Shown in pieces: positions 7,515 through 17,100 of a stretch of DNA of 64,000 bases. Location: contig CAVPYZ010000005.1 of assembly GCA_963710165.1 (NCBI GenBank), positions 124,001 through 188,000 on the forward strand, written 5' to 3'. The stretch comes from JACKIP01 sp963710165 (lineage in GTDB: Bacteria; Pseudomonadota; Alphaproteobacteria; Micavibrionales; Micavibrionaceae). Under the pieces are notes generated by a model that searched no databases, was not told the origin of the DNA, and was given only the letters and a program-made list of their open reading frames with translations. Position 1 is the first letter of the stretch. The number at the start of each line of letters is the position of its first letter. The position numbers and the translations under genes were made by a program.

Positions 7515-9775
7515 ATGGGAACCAATTACACTCGTCATTGCGAGAAGCAAAAAGCGACGACGCAATCCAGAACCAAATTTAAAGATTTTTGGATTGCTTC
7601 GCTATCGCTCGTAATAACGGTGATTATTTCGTTTCCTGTTGATGCCCAAGATACCAAAAGCCCCGTGAATTTTGATGCGGATCAGTTACTGTATGATGAG
7701 GAAGACGAGGTTGTCACCGCCATCGGTAATGTGCGTCTGGAACAAGAGGGGCGTGTGGTTACGGCAGATAGCGTGCTTTATAAAATCAAAGAAGACCGTG
7801 TGACCGCAGTTGGAAATGTTGTTTTGACGGAGACGGATGGCTCACGCTATTTCGCGGAAAAAGTTCAATTGCGCGACAAAATGCGTGAAGGCTATATCTC
7901 GCATCTGAGTGGTATTCTAGGGGATGGCGGGCGCTTTACGGCTGCTTATGCCACACGGGAAATAGAAAACCGTGACGATGTCATCAGTTTGAAAAACGCG
8001 ACTTATACCACCTGCGCGCCGTGTAAGAAAATCCTGATAAAGACCCCACATGGCAATTCCGCGCTGAAGAGGTGGAGCATAACCGTGAAGAAAAACGCGT
8101 ATCATATGATAACGCGACGTTTGAAATTAGTGGCACGCCTATTTTATGGACTCCTTACTTTTCACATCCTGACGGAACGGAAAACCAGAAAAGCGGATTC
8201 ATAAATCCTGAACTTGGTTATGACAGTGAACTGGGCGGATATACCGGAGCAACCTATTACTACGCGATAGATGAAAGCAAGGACGCGAGCATAGGCGTTA
8301 CAGCATATTCCAAGGAACTGCCCGTTATCGCCGGACAATATCGGCAAAGATTTGAAGACGCGGCAATCGATCTGAGCGGGACAACAACCTATTCCAGTCG
8401 TATTGTCAGTGAAAGCGGTTCGTTAAAGGTTGAAGATGAAGAGGCACGCGGCAGCTTTTTTGCACAAGGCCTCTGGAATATCAATGATAAATGGCGGAGC
8501 GGGTTTGATATTAATCTGGCATCCGATGATCAATATCTACGTCAATATGATATTACTGATGAAGATATTTTAGAAAACGAGCTTTATCTTGAACGCTTCT
8601 CTGGGCGCAACTACACAGATGTAAGATTGATCGGGTTTCAGGACCTGCGTGTCTTATCCGAACAGACGGACACCCCGAATATTCTACCGGAATTAACCGC
8701 GTCCTTTCTGGGGGATGCCGGAAAAACACTGGGCGGGCGCTGGTCGCTGGATATGACAGGACTAAGCCTGCAACGTGATGGTAGTGACGCCGATACAAAC
8801 CGTTTCTCGACCGAACTTGGATGGCAAGGACACAAAAAAACGAATATCGGTTTGGTCACAACACTGGATGTTGGCGCGCGCGGCGATTTATATTATCTGA
8901 CAGATCGCCCGGGGCAGGGGGATGAAAGTGAAACACGCGGATATATATTTGCAAATCTGGAAACGGCCTATCCTTTTATAAAATCGCTTTCTGATAAGGG
9001 ATCAAGCGTGGTGGTTGAGCCTGTTGTTTCCCTAACCGGTATTACCGATGTGAATAATCAGGGCGATGTGACCAATGAAGATAGTCAGGATATTCAGGCA
9101 AGTGCGAATAATCTATTCGATCAAGACCGTTTCACAGGCTTTGACCGTATCGAAGATCACTCCCGCGTTACATATGGGTTACGCTCCACTTACTACAGCT
9201 CGAATGATTTGGAGGTTAGCGGGTTCGCTGGGCAAAGCTACCATTTTGAAGAGGATAATTTTTTTCCTAACGGATCGGGGTTAAGGGAGAAAAGCTCGGA
9301 TTATGTCGGGCAATTTTCCGTTGTGTATCAAGATAATCTTGATCTTCATTACCGTACACGTCTTGATCGTAATAATTTCGAATCAAAGGCGCATGAAGTC
9401 GATCTGGGGTATAGCAATGAACGTATCGATCTGAACGGATTATACTTCTATTCAAAAACCATCGATGACACTATCTTTGACGAAACCCGCGAGCAATTTA
9501 CGGGAACCGGACGCGTCAAAGTGACAGATAACTGGTATGTCAGCGGTGGAACAGTTTACGATCTGGGGCAAGATCCGGGTTTGCGCGAGGCTGATTTTGG
9601 CATTGAATATATCGGCGAATGCCTCAGCATTGGTACATTTATGGAGCGTGACTTGACCAATGATAATACCGGTGATGCCGATACGGAAATCTCTATACGT
9701 ATAGGGTTGAAGAATTTGGCAACCTTTGAAACTTCGGGACTAAACTTCTTTGAAGATGATGAGGAGGATAATTAA
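7515..9775 (+). pseudogene. lptD: LPS-assembly outer membrane protein LptD, split by a -1 frameshift
   Basis: LptD is the outer membrane barrel that inserts LPS delivered by LptA. The 5' part (7515-8030) encodes a signal peptide ending near PVDA-QD, then the OstA/LptA-like periplasmic domain with repeated 'AxGNVxLxxxG' strands. The 3' part (to 9775) encodes the barrel, beginning WQFRAEEVEHN and containing the TPYFSHPD motif. The two parts are in different frames. The junction lies near 8025-8030, where CAPCK would continue as ENPDKDPTWQF if one base were restored. The 3' frame alone has a GTG at 8072, but that start is not credible. Because LptD is usually essential, a sequencing indel is as likely as a true lesion. 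The start is uncertain; in-frame ATGs at 7395 and 7452 also exist. Confidence 0.85.
7533..7619. repeat. Palindromic repeat element embedded in the lptD reading frame
   Basis: An 87-base imperfect palindrome. The left arm starts CGTCATTGCGAG and reaches GCAATCCA; the right arm starts TGGATTGCTTCGC and ends CGCTCGTAATAACG. This is the 'CGTCATTGCGAG...TGGATTGC' type of dispersed repeat seen in many alphaproteobacterial genomes. The element is exactly 29 codons and starts and ends on lptD codon boundaries. A related copy lies at 40489-40570. Confidence 0.8.
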
Positions 9776-9823
9776 TTTTTTTCTTCTCTATCCCCGTTAT
9801 AAACAAGTGGCTATAATCCTCTG

Positions 9824-11704
9824 ATGATTTTAATCGAAGACACTTTCTATCATATGTGCTTTGTGTTGTTTTTAACCGCGGTGGCAGTTGTTCTGTTCGC
9901 GCGGGAGAAAATACCATTGGAAGTAACCAGCATCGGGCTTTTGACGGTCCTTCTCTTATTCGGGCAAGTCTTTCCGATTGCCGATGCCACGGGCAGCAAC
10001 CAACTTGATGCATCGAATCTGCTGGCGGGATTTGCAAATCCCTCACTAATTGCGGTTCTGGCATTGCTGGTCATGGGGCAGGGAATAATTCAGACAGATG
10101 CTTTGCGCCCCTTGTCACAGATGTTTATGACGTCGAACAAATTACTCGCATGGTTGTCAATCATCGCAATTTTGATTTTTGTGATGGTCGTCAGTGCGTT
10201 TTTGAATAATACGCCGCTTGTTATCTTGGCAATTCCAGTGGTGCAGGCTCTTGCAACCACATCCGGAATGTCGGAAAGCCGCGTGATGATTCCTCTCAGC
10301 TTTGCGGCGATTTTGGGGGGCATGACCACCCTGATCGGGTCTTCGACCAACCTGCTTGTTTCCAGCTCAATGACCGAGCTTGGCTATGAACCGCTCGGCT
10401 TTTTTGCATTTACCATTCCGGGTTCAATGATGGCGGCAGTGGGCTTTCTCTATGTTATTTTTATCGCGCCCTATCTTTTAACAGACCGCAGTTCAATGAC
10501 ACATGATCTGGTCGGTAATAAAAAGGAATTCGTTGCGGAAATTGACATTGAGGATGATAGCCCGCTGATCGGTGCGGAATGTATCAACGGACATTTCGCG
10601 CTGCTACCCGATATGGATATCAAGCTGATCCAGCGTAAAGGACATCTTATTTTGCCACCTTTTGAGGGGTATAAGATTGAAAAAGATGATGTCATGATTG
10701 TATCAACCACGCGCGAACAACTCTCCGTCGTTCTCTCAAAATATCCGGGTTTTCTATTATCACAGGATGAAGCTCAAGTGATTGAGCGCGTTAATCAGCG
10801 CTTGGCAGATGAAGAAACCAGCAGTGACGATAAAGTTGATAAAAAAATGACTCGTCTGGTCGCCGAGCTGATGGTGCCACCTGCTTCCCGCTTAATTGAC
10901 ATGACATTGGAACAAGCCAATTTTCATAGGCAGTTTGGTGTTCTGGTACTTGGCATCCAGCGCCGCGCCCGCGTCGTGCGCCGCCGTCTGGGACGTATCA
11001 GGTTAGAACCGGGTGACACATTATTGGTCGCGGGCAGCCCCGCTTCCATTGAACTGGTACGTGATAATCCTGATGTGGTTTTACTTTCCGGTTCGAAAAA
11101 AGAACTCCCTGTACCGAAAAAAGCCCCCCTTGCCGGTGTTATTTTTCTGGGCGTGATCGGGTGCGCGGCGGGCGGCCTAATTTCCATTCCTGTTGCGGCG
11201 GTTACGGGCGCTGTGGCGATGATTGCGACGAATTGTCTGAATATCCGTCAAGCGACACGGGCAATTGACCGCAAAATTTTCCTACTGGTCGGTTCGATGT
11301 TGGCAATCGGTACGGCCCTGCAGGCATCTGACGGTGCGCAATTTATTGCCAATAGCTTATTGTCATTGCCGTTACCGGGCGGTGATCTTGCGAAACTGGC
11401 GCTCCTATTTATTCTGGTTGCGATTACAACCAATATTCTCAGCAATAATGCCTGTGCGGTTCTGTTCACACCAATCGCCCTGAATATGGCGGTGAATATG
11501 GGGATTGACCCGATGATTTTCGCGCTGACCGTTATCTTTGCGGCCAATTGCTCTTTCGCCTCCCCCATCGGGTATCAGACAAACTTGCTGGTGATGGGGC
11601 CGGGGCATTATAAGTTCAAGGACTTTTTAATTTCGGGGGTGCCCCTTGTGATTATTTTATGGATTACTTATATTTTTATAGCAAAGTTTTACTTCGGGGT
11701 TTAG
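9824..11704 (+). CDS. SLC13-family anion permease with two TrkA-C domains
   Basis: A 626-residue inner membrane transporter of the divalent-anion:sodium symporter group. The N-terminal half has hydrophobic helices from residue 10 on, including the SAFLNNTPLVILAIPV and TTLIGSSTNLLVSS signature regions. The soluble middle holds two RCK/TrkA-C-like domains at about residues 225-305 and 330-415 (LIQRKGHLILPP and VLVLGIQRRARVVR). The C-terminal half repeats the transport fold with ILSNNACAVLFTPIA and SPIGYQTNLLVMGPG. Members move sulfate, dicarboxylates or tricarboxylates; the substrate cannot be chosen here. The next gene starts 3 bases after its stop. Confidence 0.93.
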   Translation: MILIEDTFYHMCFVLFLTAVAVVLFAREKIPLEVTSIGLLTVLLLFGQVFPIADATGSNQLDASNLLAGFANPSLIAVLALLVMGQGIIQTDALRPLSQMFMTSNKLLAWLSIIAILIFVMVVSAFLNNTPLVILAIPVVQALATTSGMSESRVMIPLSFAAILGGMTTLIGSSTNLLVSSSMTELGYEPLGFFAFTIPGSMMAAVGFLYVIFIAPYLLTDRSSMTHDLVGNKKEFVAEIDIEDDSPLIGAECINGHFALLPDMDIKLIQRKGHLILPPFEGYKIEKDDVMIVSTTREQLSVVLSKYPGFLLSQDEAQVIERVNQRLADEETSSDDKVDKKMTRLVAELMVPPASRLIDMTLEQANFHRQFGVLVLGIQRRARVVRRRLGRIRLEPGDTLLVAGSPASIELVRDNPDVVLLSGSKKELPVPKKAPLAGVIFLGVIGCAAGGLISIPVAAVTGAVAMIATNCLNIRQATRAIDRKIFLLVGSMLAIGTALQASDGAQFIANSLLSLPLPGGDLAKLALLFILVAITTNILSNNACAVLFTPIALNMAVNMGIDPMIFALTVIFAANCSFASPIGYQTNLLVMGPGHYKFKDFLISGVPLVIILWITYIFIAKFYFGV

Positions 11705-11707
11705 AAC

Positions 11708-12433
11708 ATGATCGATCGCTATAATCCACAATCACGCTACAGAAGGCGCTCTAAACAGCGCTTTTACTCAATTTTGTTTCTCATGCTGACGCTCGCCTTT
11801 GCGGTTATTGTCGGGTATTGGTTTGGTGGACAAAGCTACTCCGCACAAATCAAATCCCAAGAACGTCAGGTCAGCGCGTTAGAGCAAGATACAGAAGAGC
11901 TGAGAACCGAATTAACCGAAGCATTGACGGATAAAGAAGAAGCCGAACTGCGTTATAATAAGCTACAGTCAGAGATGGAATCCCTCGTTCCTGCGAAAGG
12001 GCCTTTGCGCGGGTTGCTTAATCTGGTCAAAGAACGACTGGCAGAGGGTGCAAATCCCGAACGTCTTTCATTCGTTATTCGCTCTGCCCAACCGCCGCGC
12101 AATTGTACCGACCCGAATACCAAACGTTTCGTCGTGGCGACACCTGCCTATAAAGGGCCGGATGGTGTGATCAGTCTGGATGACGGCATGGCGGTTGTTA
12201 CGGCAAAGGGCGAATCGGCGCGAAATTCTGGTGGGCAACCTGAGGCTTGGTTTGACGTCGGACAACCTGTTACCGTTACCTTTAAAAAATTCGGCGGGGA
12301 AGAAGAAGTCAAACAAGGCACGCTTCCCATCAGTACCTCCATGGTGATCAAAGATCGTGAATATCGCTTTACGTTATCGGAGGGCGCAAAGTCCTTTATC
12401 AAAGTCACTTATGATAGTTGCGATTACCCCTAA
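11708..12433 (+). CDS. Hypothetical single-pass membrane protein with coiled coil
   Basis: A 241-residue protein of unknown function. A basic N-terminus (YRRRSKQR) precedes one membrane helix at about residues 20-40. A charged heptad region at about 45-92, rich in Glu and Leu, is predicted coiled coil. The C-terminal globular part (110-241) looks periplasmic and contains two Cys residues that could pair. It starts 3 bases after the SLC13 gene and is followed by two motB-like genes, so it may belong to a stator-like or envelope complex with them. That role is inferred from position only. Confidence 0.8.
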   Translation: MIDRYNPQSRYRRRSKQRFYSILFLMLTLAFAVIVGYWFGGQSYSAQIKSQERQVSALEQDTEELRTELTEALTDKEEAELRYNKLQSEMESLVPAKGPLRGLLNLVKERLAEGANPERLSFVIRSAQPPRNCTDPNTKRFVVATPAYKGPDGVISLDDGMAVVTAKGESARNSGGQPEAWFDVGQPVTVTFKKFGGEEEVKQGTLPISTSMVIKDREYRFTLSEGAKSFIKVTYDSCDYP

Positions 12434-12491
12434 GCGCCAAATTTCGCACAGGACAGTTTCTTTCCGCTCTAAAATCGCTTAAACTATAAAG

Positions 12492-13247
12492 ATGAGGCAT
12501 AATCGCCGCCGCCGTATCGAATCCAGTTCATCTGCAAAGTCAGTACAGCTTTTGTCGCTGTCGATGTTTGTCATGTTGCTGGCATTTTTCATTGTACTTA
12601 ACGCGCTCTCAACTTTTGACGAAAACCGTGCAGAGCCAATTATGGGCAGTCTTGAAAATACCTTTTCTTCCGCAGATTCGACCATCGCCAAACGGCTTCC
12701 CTCTGTCCGCCCGTCAGAGACAGAACAGGAATTTTCAGGTGAGGGCGATGCCACCACCATTGATCGTTTACGTGATTTGTTTCGCGGGCGTCTTTCCCAA
12801 ATCCAGATTAGCGAGAATAAAGAGCAGGGGATTATGATGGTCGAGGTGCCCTATGCCGATTTCAGCACAGCAATACTGGCCATGGGGCAATCAAGTGACA
12901 TTTCCGGCAATGCGGGCGACATTCCTTTTTTGCCAACGCTAGTATCTCTTATTCAGACAGAAGATCAGGGGCAACGTTATAAAATGGATATATTGCTCAA
13001 AACGGCCGCTGACCCGATTGACCTCAAAACCCTGCAACCTGAACGTTTTACAGATGCACGTAATAAAGTCGGAAAGCTCTCCAGACGCCTGAGCGCGGCG
13101 GGGGTCTCCGAACAATTTCTAAGTATTGGCTTGCGGGAGGGGCAGGAAAACATGCTTGATCTTATTTTCAGACCTTATCAGGAAATAGACTTGCTCGAAA
13201 ATGTCTCTGAACCCGTGATAGAGACAGAGGAGGGCGCTGATGAGTGA
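12492..13247 (+). CDS. MotB-like protein lacking the proton-binding Asp
   Basis: A 251-residue protein with a short basic N-terminus and one membrane helix at about residues 18-40. The helix aligns without gaps to that of the next gene product: FFIVLNALS here against FFVLLYAMS there. Where MotB has its essential membrane Asp, this protein has Ser24. The C-terminal region (about 175-240) resembles a degenerate OmpA/MotB peptidoglycan-binding domain (RNKVGKLSRRLSAAGV...LSIGLREGQ). It overlaps the next gene by 8 bases, which indicates translational coupling. It may be a non-conducting partner in a heteromeric stator or an anchoring protein. No motA is in the window. Confidence 0.75.
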   Translation: MRHNRRRRIESSSSAKSVQLLSLSMFVMLLAFFIVLNALSTFDENRAEPIMGSLENTFSSADSTIAKRLPSVRPSETEQEFSGEGDATTIDRLRDLFRGRLSQIQISENKEQGIMMVEVPYADFSTAILAMGQSSDISGNAGDIPFLPTLVSLIQTEDQGQRYKMDILLKTAADPIDLKTLQPERFTDARNKVGKLSRRLSAAGVSEQFLSIGLREGQENMLDLIFRPYQEIDLLENVSEPVIETEEGADE

Positions 13248-14061
13248 TGATAAGCTAACACCGCCCGAGACCACGAATGCGGGGGCTTTACCGCCCGCCG
13301 CCCCTAGCCCACCTTCACGCAGAAGGTACGGACGCCGCCGCGGTGACATTAGCGACGTGCCGCCTTGGCTGATCTCCTTTACTGATATTATGGCATTGAT
13401 GCTGACATTCTTTGTATTGCTATACGCCATGAGTGAGCCTGAAGAAAAATCGTGGAGCGAGGTGGTCGCTGCCCTTCAAAAGGAATTTCATGTTTACTAC
13501 GGTCCCAGACTGGAAGCAGGCCCGAATGACACGGTTGATCTTGCCCGTGTAAACTTTAACCGCGCTTTGCCGCTTGATTACTTAAACTCTTTATTAGAGC
13601 AACAGCTTGATGATGTGGCCGCCGAACAATTCAGCCTTTATATTCTGGATGATCGGTTGGTGATCTCCCTCCCTGATGTGTCTCTATTTGATGCGGGATC
13701 GGCGCAAATGAAAGAAAGCGCTGCACGACAGCTTTTCAAACTGGGCGGCGCCTTATCACGAATACGTAACCGCATTGAAGTTGTCGGACACAGCGACCCA
13801 AGCCCGATTACAAAACAGGATTCGGCCTTTCCCTCCAATTGGGAGCTATCTTTGGAACGCGCAGGAAGCGTGGGGCAGGTCTTGAAAAAAAGCGGATATA
13901 CCCAGCCGATTATGATCTTTGGTAATAGTAGTATTCATTTCTCCGACCTGAATACGAAAACCAGCGAAGGCCGCCGTGATGTAGTCTCACGCAGGGTCGA
14001 TATACATATTATGCCCGATGATGGTCGCCGCACGCTGGAAAAAAGACTCAAACTGGAATAG
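13240..14061 (+). CDS. MotB-family protein with OmpA-like domain
   Basis: A 273-residue inner membrane protein. The N-terminus is Pro-rich and basic. The single membrane helix at about residues 43-63 carries SFTDIMALMLTFFVLLYAMS, with Asp49 at the position of the proton-binding residue of MotB. The C-terminal OmpA-like peptidoglycan-binding domain (about 130-262) shows LFDAGSAQMKESA, the VVGHSDP motif, and the NWELSLERAGSV helix. It is coupled to the upstream paralogue by an 8-base overlap. It is either a flagellar stator subunit or a MotB-like component of another energised complex. MotA is not encoded nearby. Confidence 0.85.
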   Translation: MSDDKLTPPETTNAGALPPAAPSPPSRRRYGRRRGDISDVPPWLISFTDIMALMLTFFVLLYAMSEPEEKSWSEVVAALQKEFHVYYGPRLEAGPNDTVDLARVNFNRALPLDYLNSLLEQQLDDVAAEQFSLYILDDRLVISLPDVSLFDAGSAQMKESAARQLFKLGGALSRIRNRIEVVGHSDPSPITKQDSAFPSNWELSLERAGSVGQVLKKSGYTQPIMIFGNSSIHFSDLNTKTSEGRRDVVSRRVDIHIMPDDGRRTLEKRLKLE

Positions 14062-14105
14062 CGCGGTTGTAGGCTCTTATCATCCTAAGTTATACTAAAA
14101 TCAGA

Positions 14106-17090
14106 ATGATCATGACACCGAAGTATATCCTCTTCATTTTTGCGTTATTCTGCGCACCATACGTATGGGCGGCAGAGACTGTGAATGTGCGCTTTGGCAA
14201 GCATAGCGAATATGAGCGTTTGGTGTTTGAATGGCCGTCTTCCGCGCCCGATTATAAATTGGAGAAATTAGAAGAGGGTTTCACGCTTAATTTCCCTGCA
14301 GGCATTGTTCTGGATACATCAAAAATATCCGGCGCCGATTCCGTTTTTATCAAAGAATTTAAAATCCAGTCACCGCGAGAAGTGATGGTGCTGTTAAATG
14401 TCTATGACACGTTACAGGATGTGAAGTTGGGTAATAAAATTATCTTCGACATTTATGGTGATCCTGAAAAAGCGTTAGAGGCGGCTATCCCTCAACCATC
14501 TTCTGAAAAGCAAAATATTCCAGAGCCGCTATCGCCCGCGCCGCAAGTAGATGAACAGAGCATTGAAAATATAGAGCCTGCCTCCGAAGGCAAAGACCCC
14601 CCGGCTGCCGAGTCTACGCCTGAAAGCGAGAAACAGACGGCGCTTGCCGATGAAATCAGGAGCCAGATTTCCCCGCCGCCGCAAACCATTTTAGGCAAAG
14701 CACAGCAAAACGCAGATGAGACGGAACCGCACGCATTTGTACTGTCCTCAACAGACGGCTTGCGTATGACAGCGTATAAACGCTTTGGCTTTTTATGGAT
14801 ATTGATCAACAGCATTGACATTCCGATTGAGCCTTTCATCGAAGGTGAAAATGCGGAGCAGTTCGGTGCATTGACCCGCTATGAAGTCGCAGACGGAACC
14901 GCCACACTCTGGCAAATGAATATGCCGGAAAACTTTTTTATTACGGGTGAAGGCGGCAGTTTGTACTGGCGCATTATTTTCAGCACCGGCTTTCGTGAGA
15001 ACACGATTACACCTTCCGTTCCCATAAAACAGAATGTTCAAACAAATGATGTGCGTTCCGGTCAGGTATTCTTTCCAACCACATCCGAAAAAAGCATTGT
15101 CACCTTTAAAGATCCATTGGCGGGAGATACGATTAAAGCAGTCGTGGTTGATACTTCCGAAGTTTATTCAGACACCACGTATGAATTTGTGGATTTCAAA
15201 GCATTGTTGAGCCCGGTCGGACTAGCATTCTTGCAAAAAAATCCTTCATTGGATGTGACCGAAACTGCAGAGGGCATTATTGTTAAGAGCGATCAGGGAT
15301 TGGTTTTAACCAAACCGACCGATGTTTCCAAAGTGATTACAGAAAAAAGCGCCCCGAAAGCAGAGCTGGATAATCAATTATTCCAGTTTCGCGAATGGCA
15401 AATGGGGCCGGAAAGCGCGCTGGAAGAAAACCAGAGACTATTACTCAGCGCGCTTCGCGGCAAAAGCCAATCGGGACAGGCAGAACGCTTATTAACGCTT
15501 TCAAAGCTAAATCTATCACATGGCCGAGGGGTGGAGGCCAAAGGTCTGGCTGAAAATGCCAGTAATATCCTTCCGCAACTTGAACGCAGCCCGCCGTTCT
15601 TGGCGTTGCGCGGCGCGGCAAGTCATCTGGCAGGACAGCATGATTTGGCGATCAGGGATTTGGCGCATCCGGCACTTGATGATTATGCTGAAATCTCTTT
15701 TTGGAAAGCCGCGACTTTGGCGCATCTGGGGGACTGGCAGCAGGCGATTGAAACGCTGCCGAATAATTTCTCTGCGCTTTATACCTACCCCGATCGTATT
15801 TCAATGCCCCTCACTCTGACATTAACAGAAATCGCTTTGCGTGATGGTGATACGGATAAGGGGGAAATGTTACTCGCCGCGTTAGAACCAAAGGCTGGAA
15901 AGCTGTCAGAATCCCATCAAAACGGTGTGAAATATCTGAAGGGTGAAATCCTGCGTCAGAATAATGAAACCGAAGAGGCGATTGCAATCTGGACAAAATT
16001 ATCGGAGGAGGAAGACCCGCTCTACCGGACCAAATCTGAACTGGCATTGGTTGCGTTGGGGCGCAGTGATGAAACCGTAAGCGAGAAAGACGCCGTCAAT
16101 CGTCTTGAAAATCTACGTTTTGTCTGGCGCGGGGATGATCTGGAATTGCAAGTTCTGCGTCAACTAGGGTTATCCGAAATCGAGGCGGAAAAATATGTCG
16201 ACGGCTTTAAAACCTTGCGCGATACCGTCGTTCTGTCTGCGAATAACCAGTTAAATGATACCGTGACCAATTTGATGATGGAAACGTATGAAAACCTGTT
16301 TCTGACCGATAAGTTGGAAGAGGTTTCCCCCATGGACGCCGCCATGCTGTATGAAGAATTTCGCGAACTGACCCCCACCGGTGATAAAGGTGACAGGTTA
16401 GTCGCGCGTTTGGCGGAGCGTCTGGTTGATGCAAATTTATTAGGACGCGCGGTTAAGTTATTGGCCTATCAGCTTGATTACCGTTTGAGTGGTGAGGACG
16501 CGATCAATACCGCCCTGCGTATGGCATCCATTCAAATTATGGATAGCCGTCCCGAAGACGCGCTCATGACAATCAGCAAAGCGGAGGTTTTGTTGAATCG
16601 TGCAGACTTTCCAAATAAAACCTTAAAGCAAACAGATTTAAACCTGTTAAAAGCTCGCGCCCTGTCCGATGCGGAAGATGTCAGTGGTGCGCTTGAATTG
16701 CTGCAAAACATGGCGCCCCCCTCCAATGATATTTTCCGTCTGGAAGCCGATATTGCATGGAAATCCGGCAGATGGAATGACGCCGCTGCGGCTTTGCGTC
16801 AATTAACCCTGACATCCGAATTTGATACGGATGATAATTTAACGGAAGAAGAAGCCCAGCTTTTGCTTAATTATGCCATTACCCTCAACTTGTCCGACCA
16901 ACGTATGACATTACGCAATATACGTGAGCGTCATTTGGACCAGATGCAGATGACCGCCAAGGGTGAGCTGTTCGAAGTGATTACACGTCCCCGCCAAAAT
17001 GCGCTTCTGGCAGATCGCGGCACGATTATGAATGCCATAGGCGAAACCGAAATTTTTTCTGATTTTCTGGATAGTTATAAGACTGAATAA
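14106..17090 (+). CDS. Large periplasmic protein with AMIN-like N-terminus and TPR repeats
   Basis: A 994-residue exported protein. The signal peptide is MIMTPKYILFIFALFCAPYVWA with cleavage before AE. Residues about 23-125 (VNVRFGKHSEYERLVFEWP...) resemble the AMIN-type domain that targets proteins to peptidoglycan. A Pro/Glu/Ser-rich low-complexity linker follows (about 128-200). The region from about 440 to the end is rich in helical pairs with Ala/Leu/Gly patterns typical of tetratricopeptide repeats. It starts 45 bases after the MotB-like gene, so the two may act together at the cell wall. It ends about 10 bases from fliP, which is convergent. The function is unproven. Confidence 0.82.
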   Translation: MIMTPKYILFIFALFCAPYVWAAETVNVRFGKHSEYERLVFEWPSSAPDYKLEKLEEGFTLNFPAGIVLDTSKISGADSVFIKEFKIQSPREVMVLLNVYDTLQDVKLGNKIIFDIYGDPEKALEAAIPQPSSEKQNIPEPLSPAPQVDEQSIENIEPASEGKDPPAAESTPESEKQTALADEIRSQISPPPQTILGKAQQNADETEPHAFVLSSTDGLRMTAYKRFGFLWILINSIDIPIEPFIEGENAEQFGALTRYEVADGTATLWQMNMPENFFITGEGGSLYWRIIFSTGFRENTITPSVPIKQNVQTNDVRSGQVFFPTTSEKSIVTFKDPLAGDTIKAVVVDTSEVYSDTTYEFVDFKALLSPVGLAFLQKNPSLDVTETAEGIIVKSDQGLVLTKPTDVSKVITEKSAPKAELDNQLFQFREWQMGPESALEENQRLLLSALRGKSQSGQAERLLTLSKLNLSHGRGVEAKGLAENASNILPQLERSPPFLALRGAASHLAGQHDLAIRDLAHPALDDYAEISFWKAATLAHLGDWQQAIETLPNNFSALYTYPDRISMPLTLTLTEIALRDGDTDKGEMLLAALEPKAGKLSESHQNGVKYLKGEILRQNNETEEAIAIWTKLSEEEDPLYRTKSELALVALGRSDETVSEKDAVNRLENLRFVWRGDDLELQVLRQLGLSEIEAEKYVDGFKTLRDTVVLSANNQLNDTVTNLMMETYENLFLTDKLEEVSPMDAAMLYEEFRELTPTGDKGDRLVARLAERLVDANLLGRAVKLLAYQLDYRLSGEDAINTALRMASIQIMDSRPEDALMTISKAEVLLNRADFPNKTLKQTDLNLLKARALSDAEDVSGALELLQNMAPPSNDIFRLEADIAWKSGRWNDAAAALRQLTLTSEFDTDDNLTEEEAQLLLNYAITLNLSDQRMTLRNIRERHLDQMQMTAKGELFEVITRPRQNALLADRGTIMNAIGETEIFSDFLDSYKTE

Positions 17091-17100
17091 GATAGCGTAG

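Noticed and set aside
8015..8035. Programmed -1 frameshift in lptD
   Set aside because: No X XXY YYZ slippery heptamer is found in the zero frame and no downstream pseudoknot is evident; an indel is simpler.
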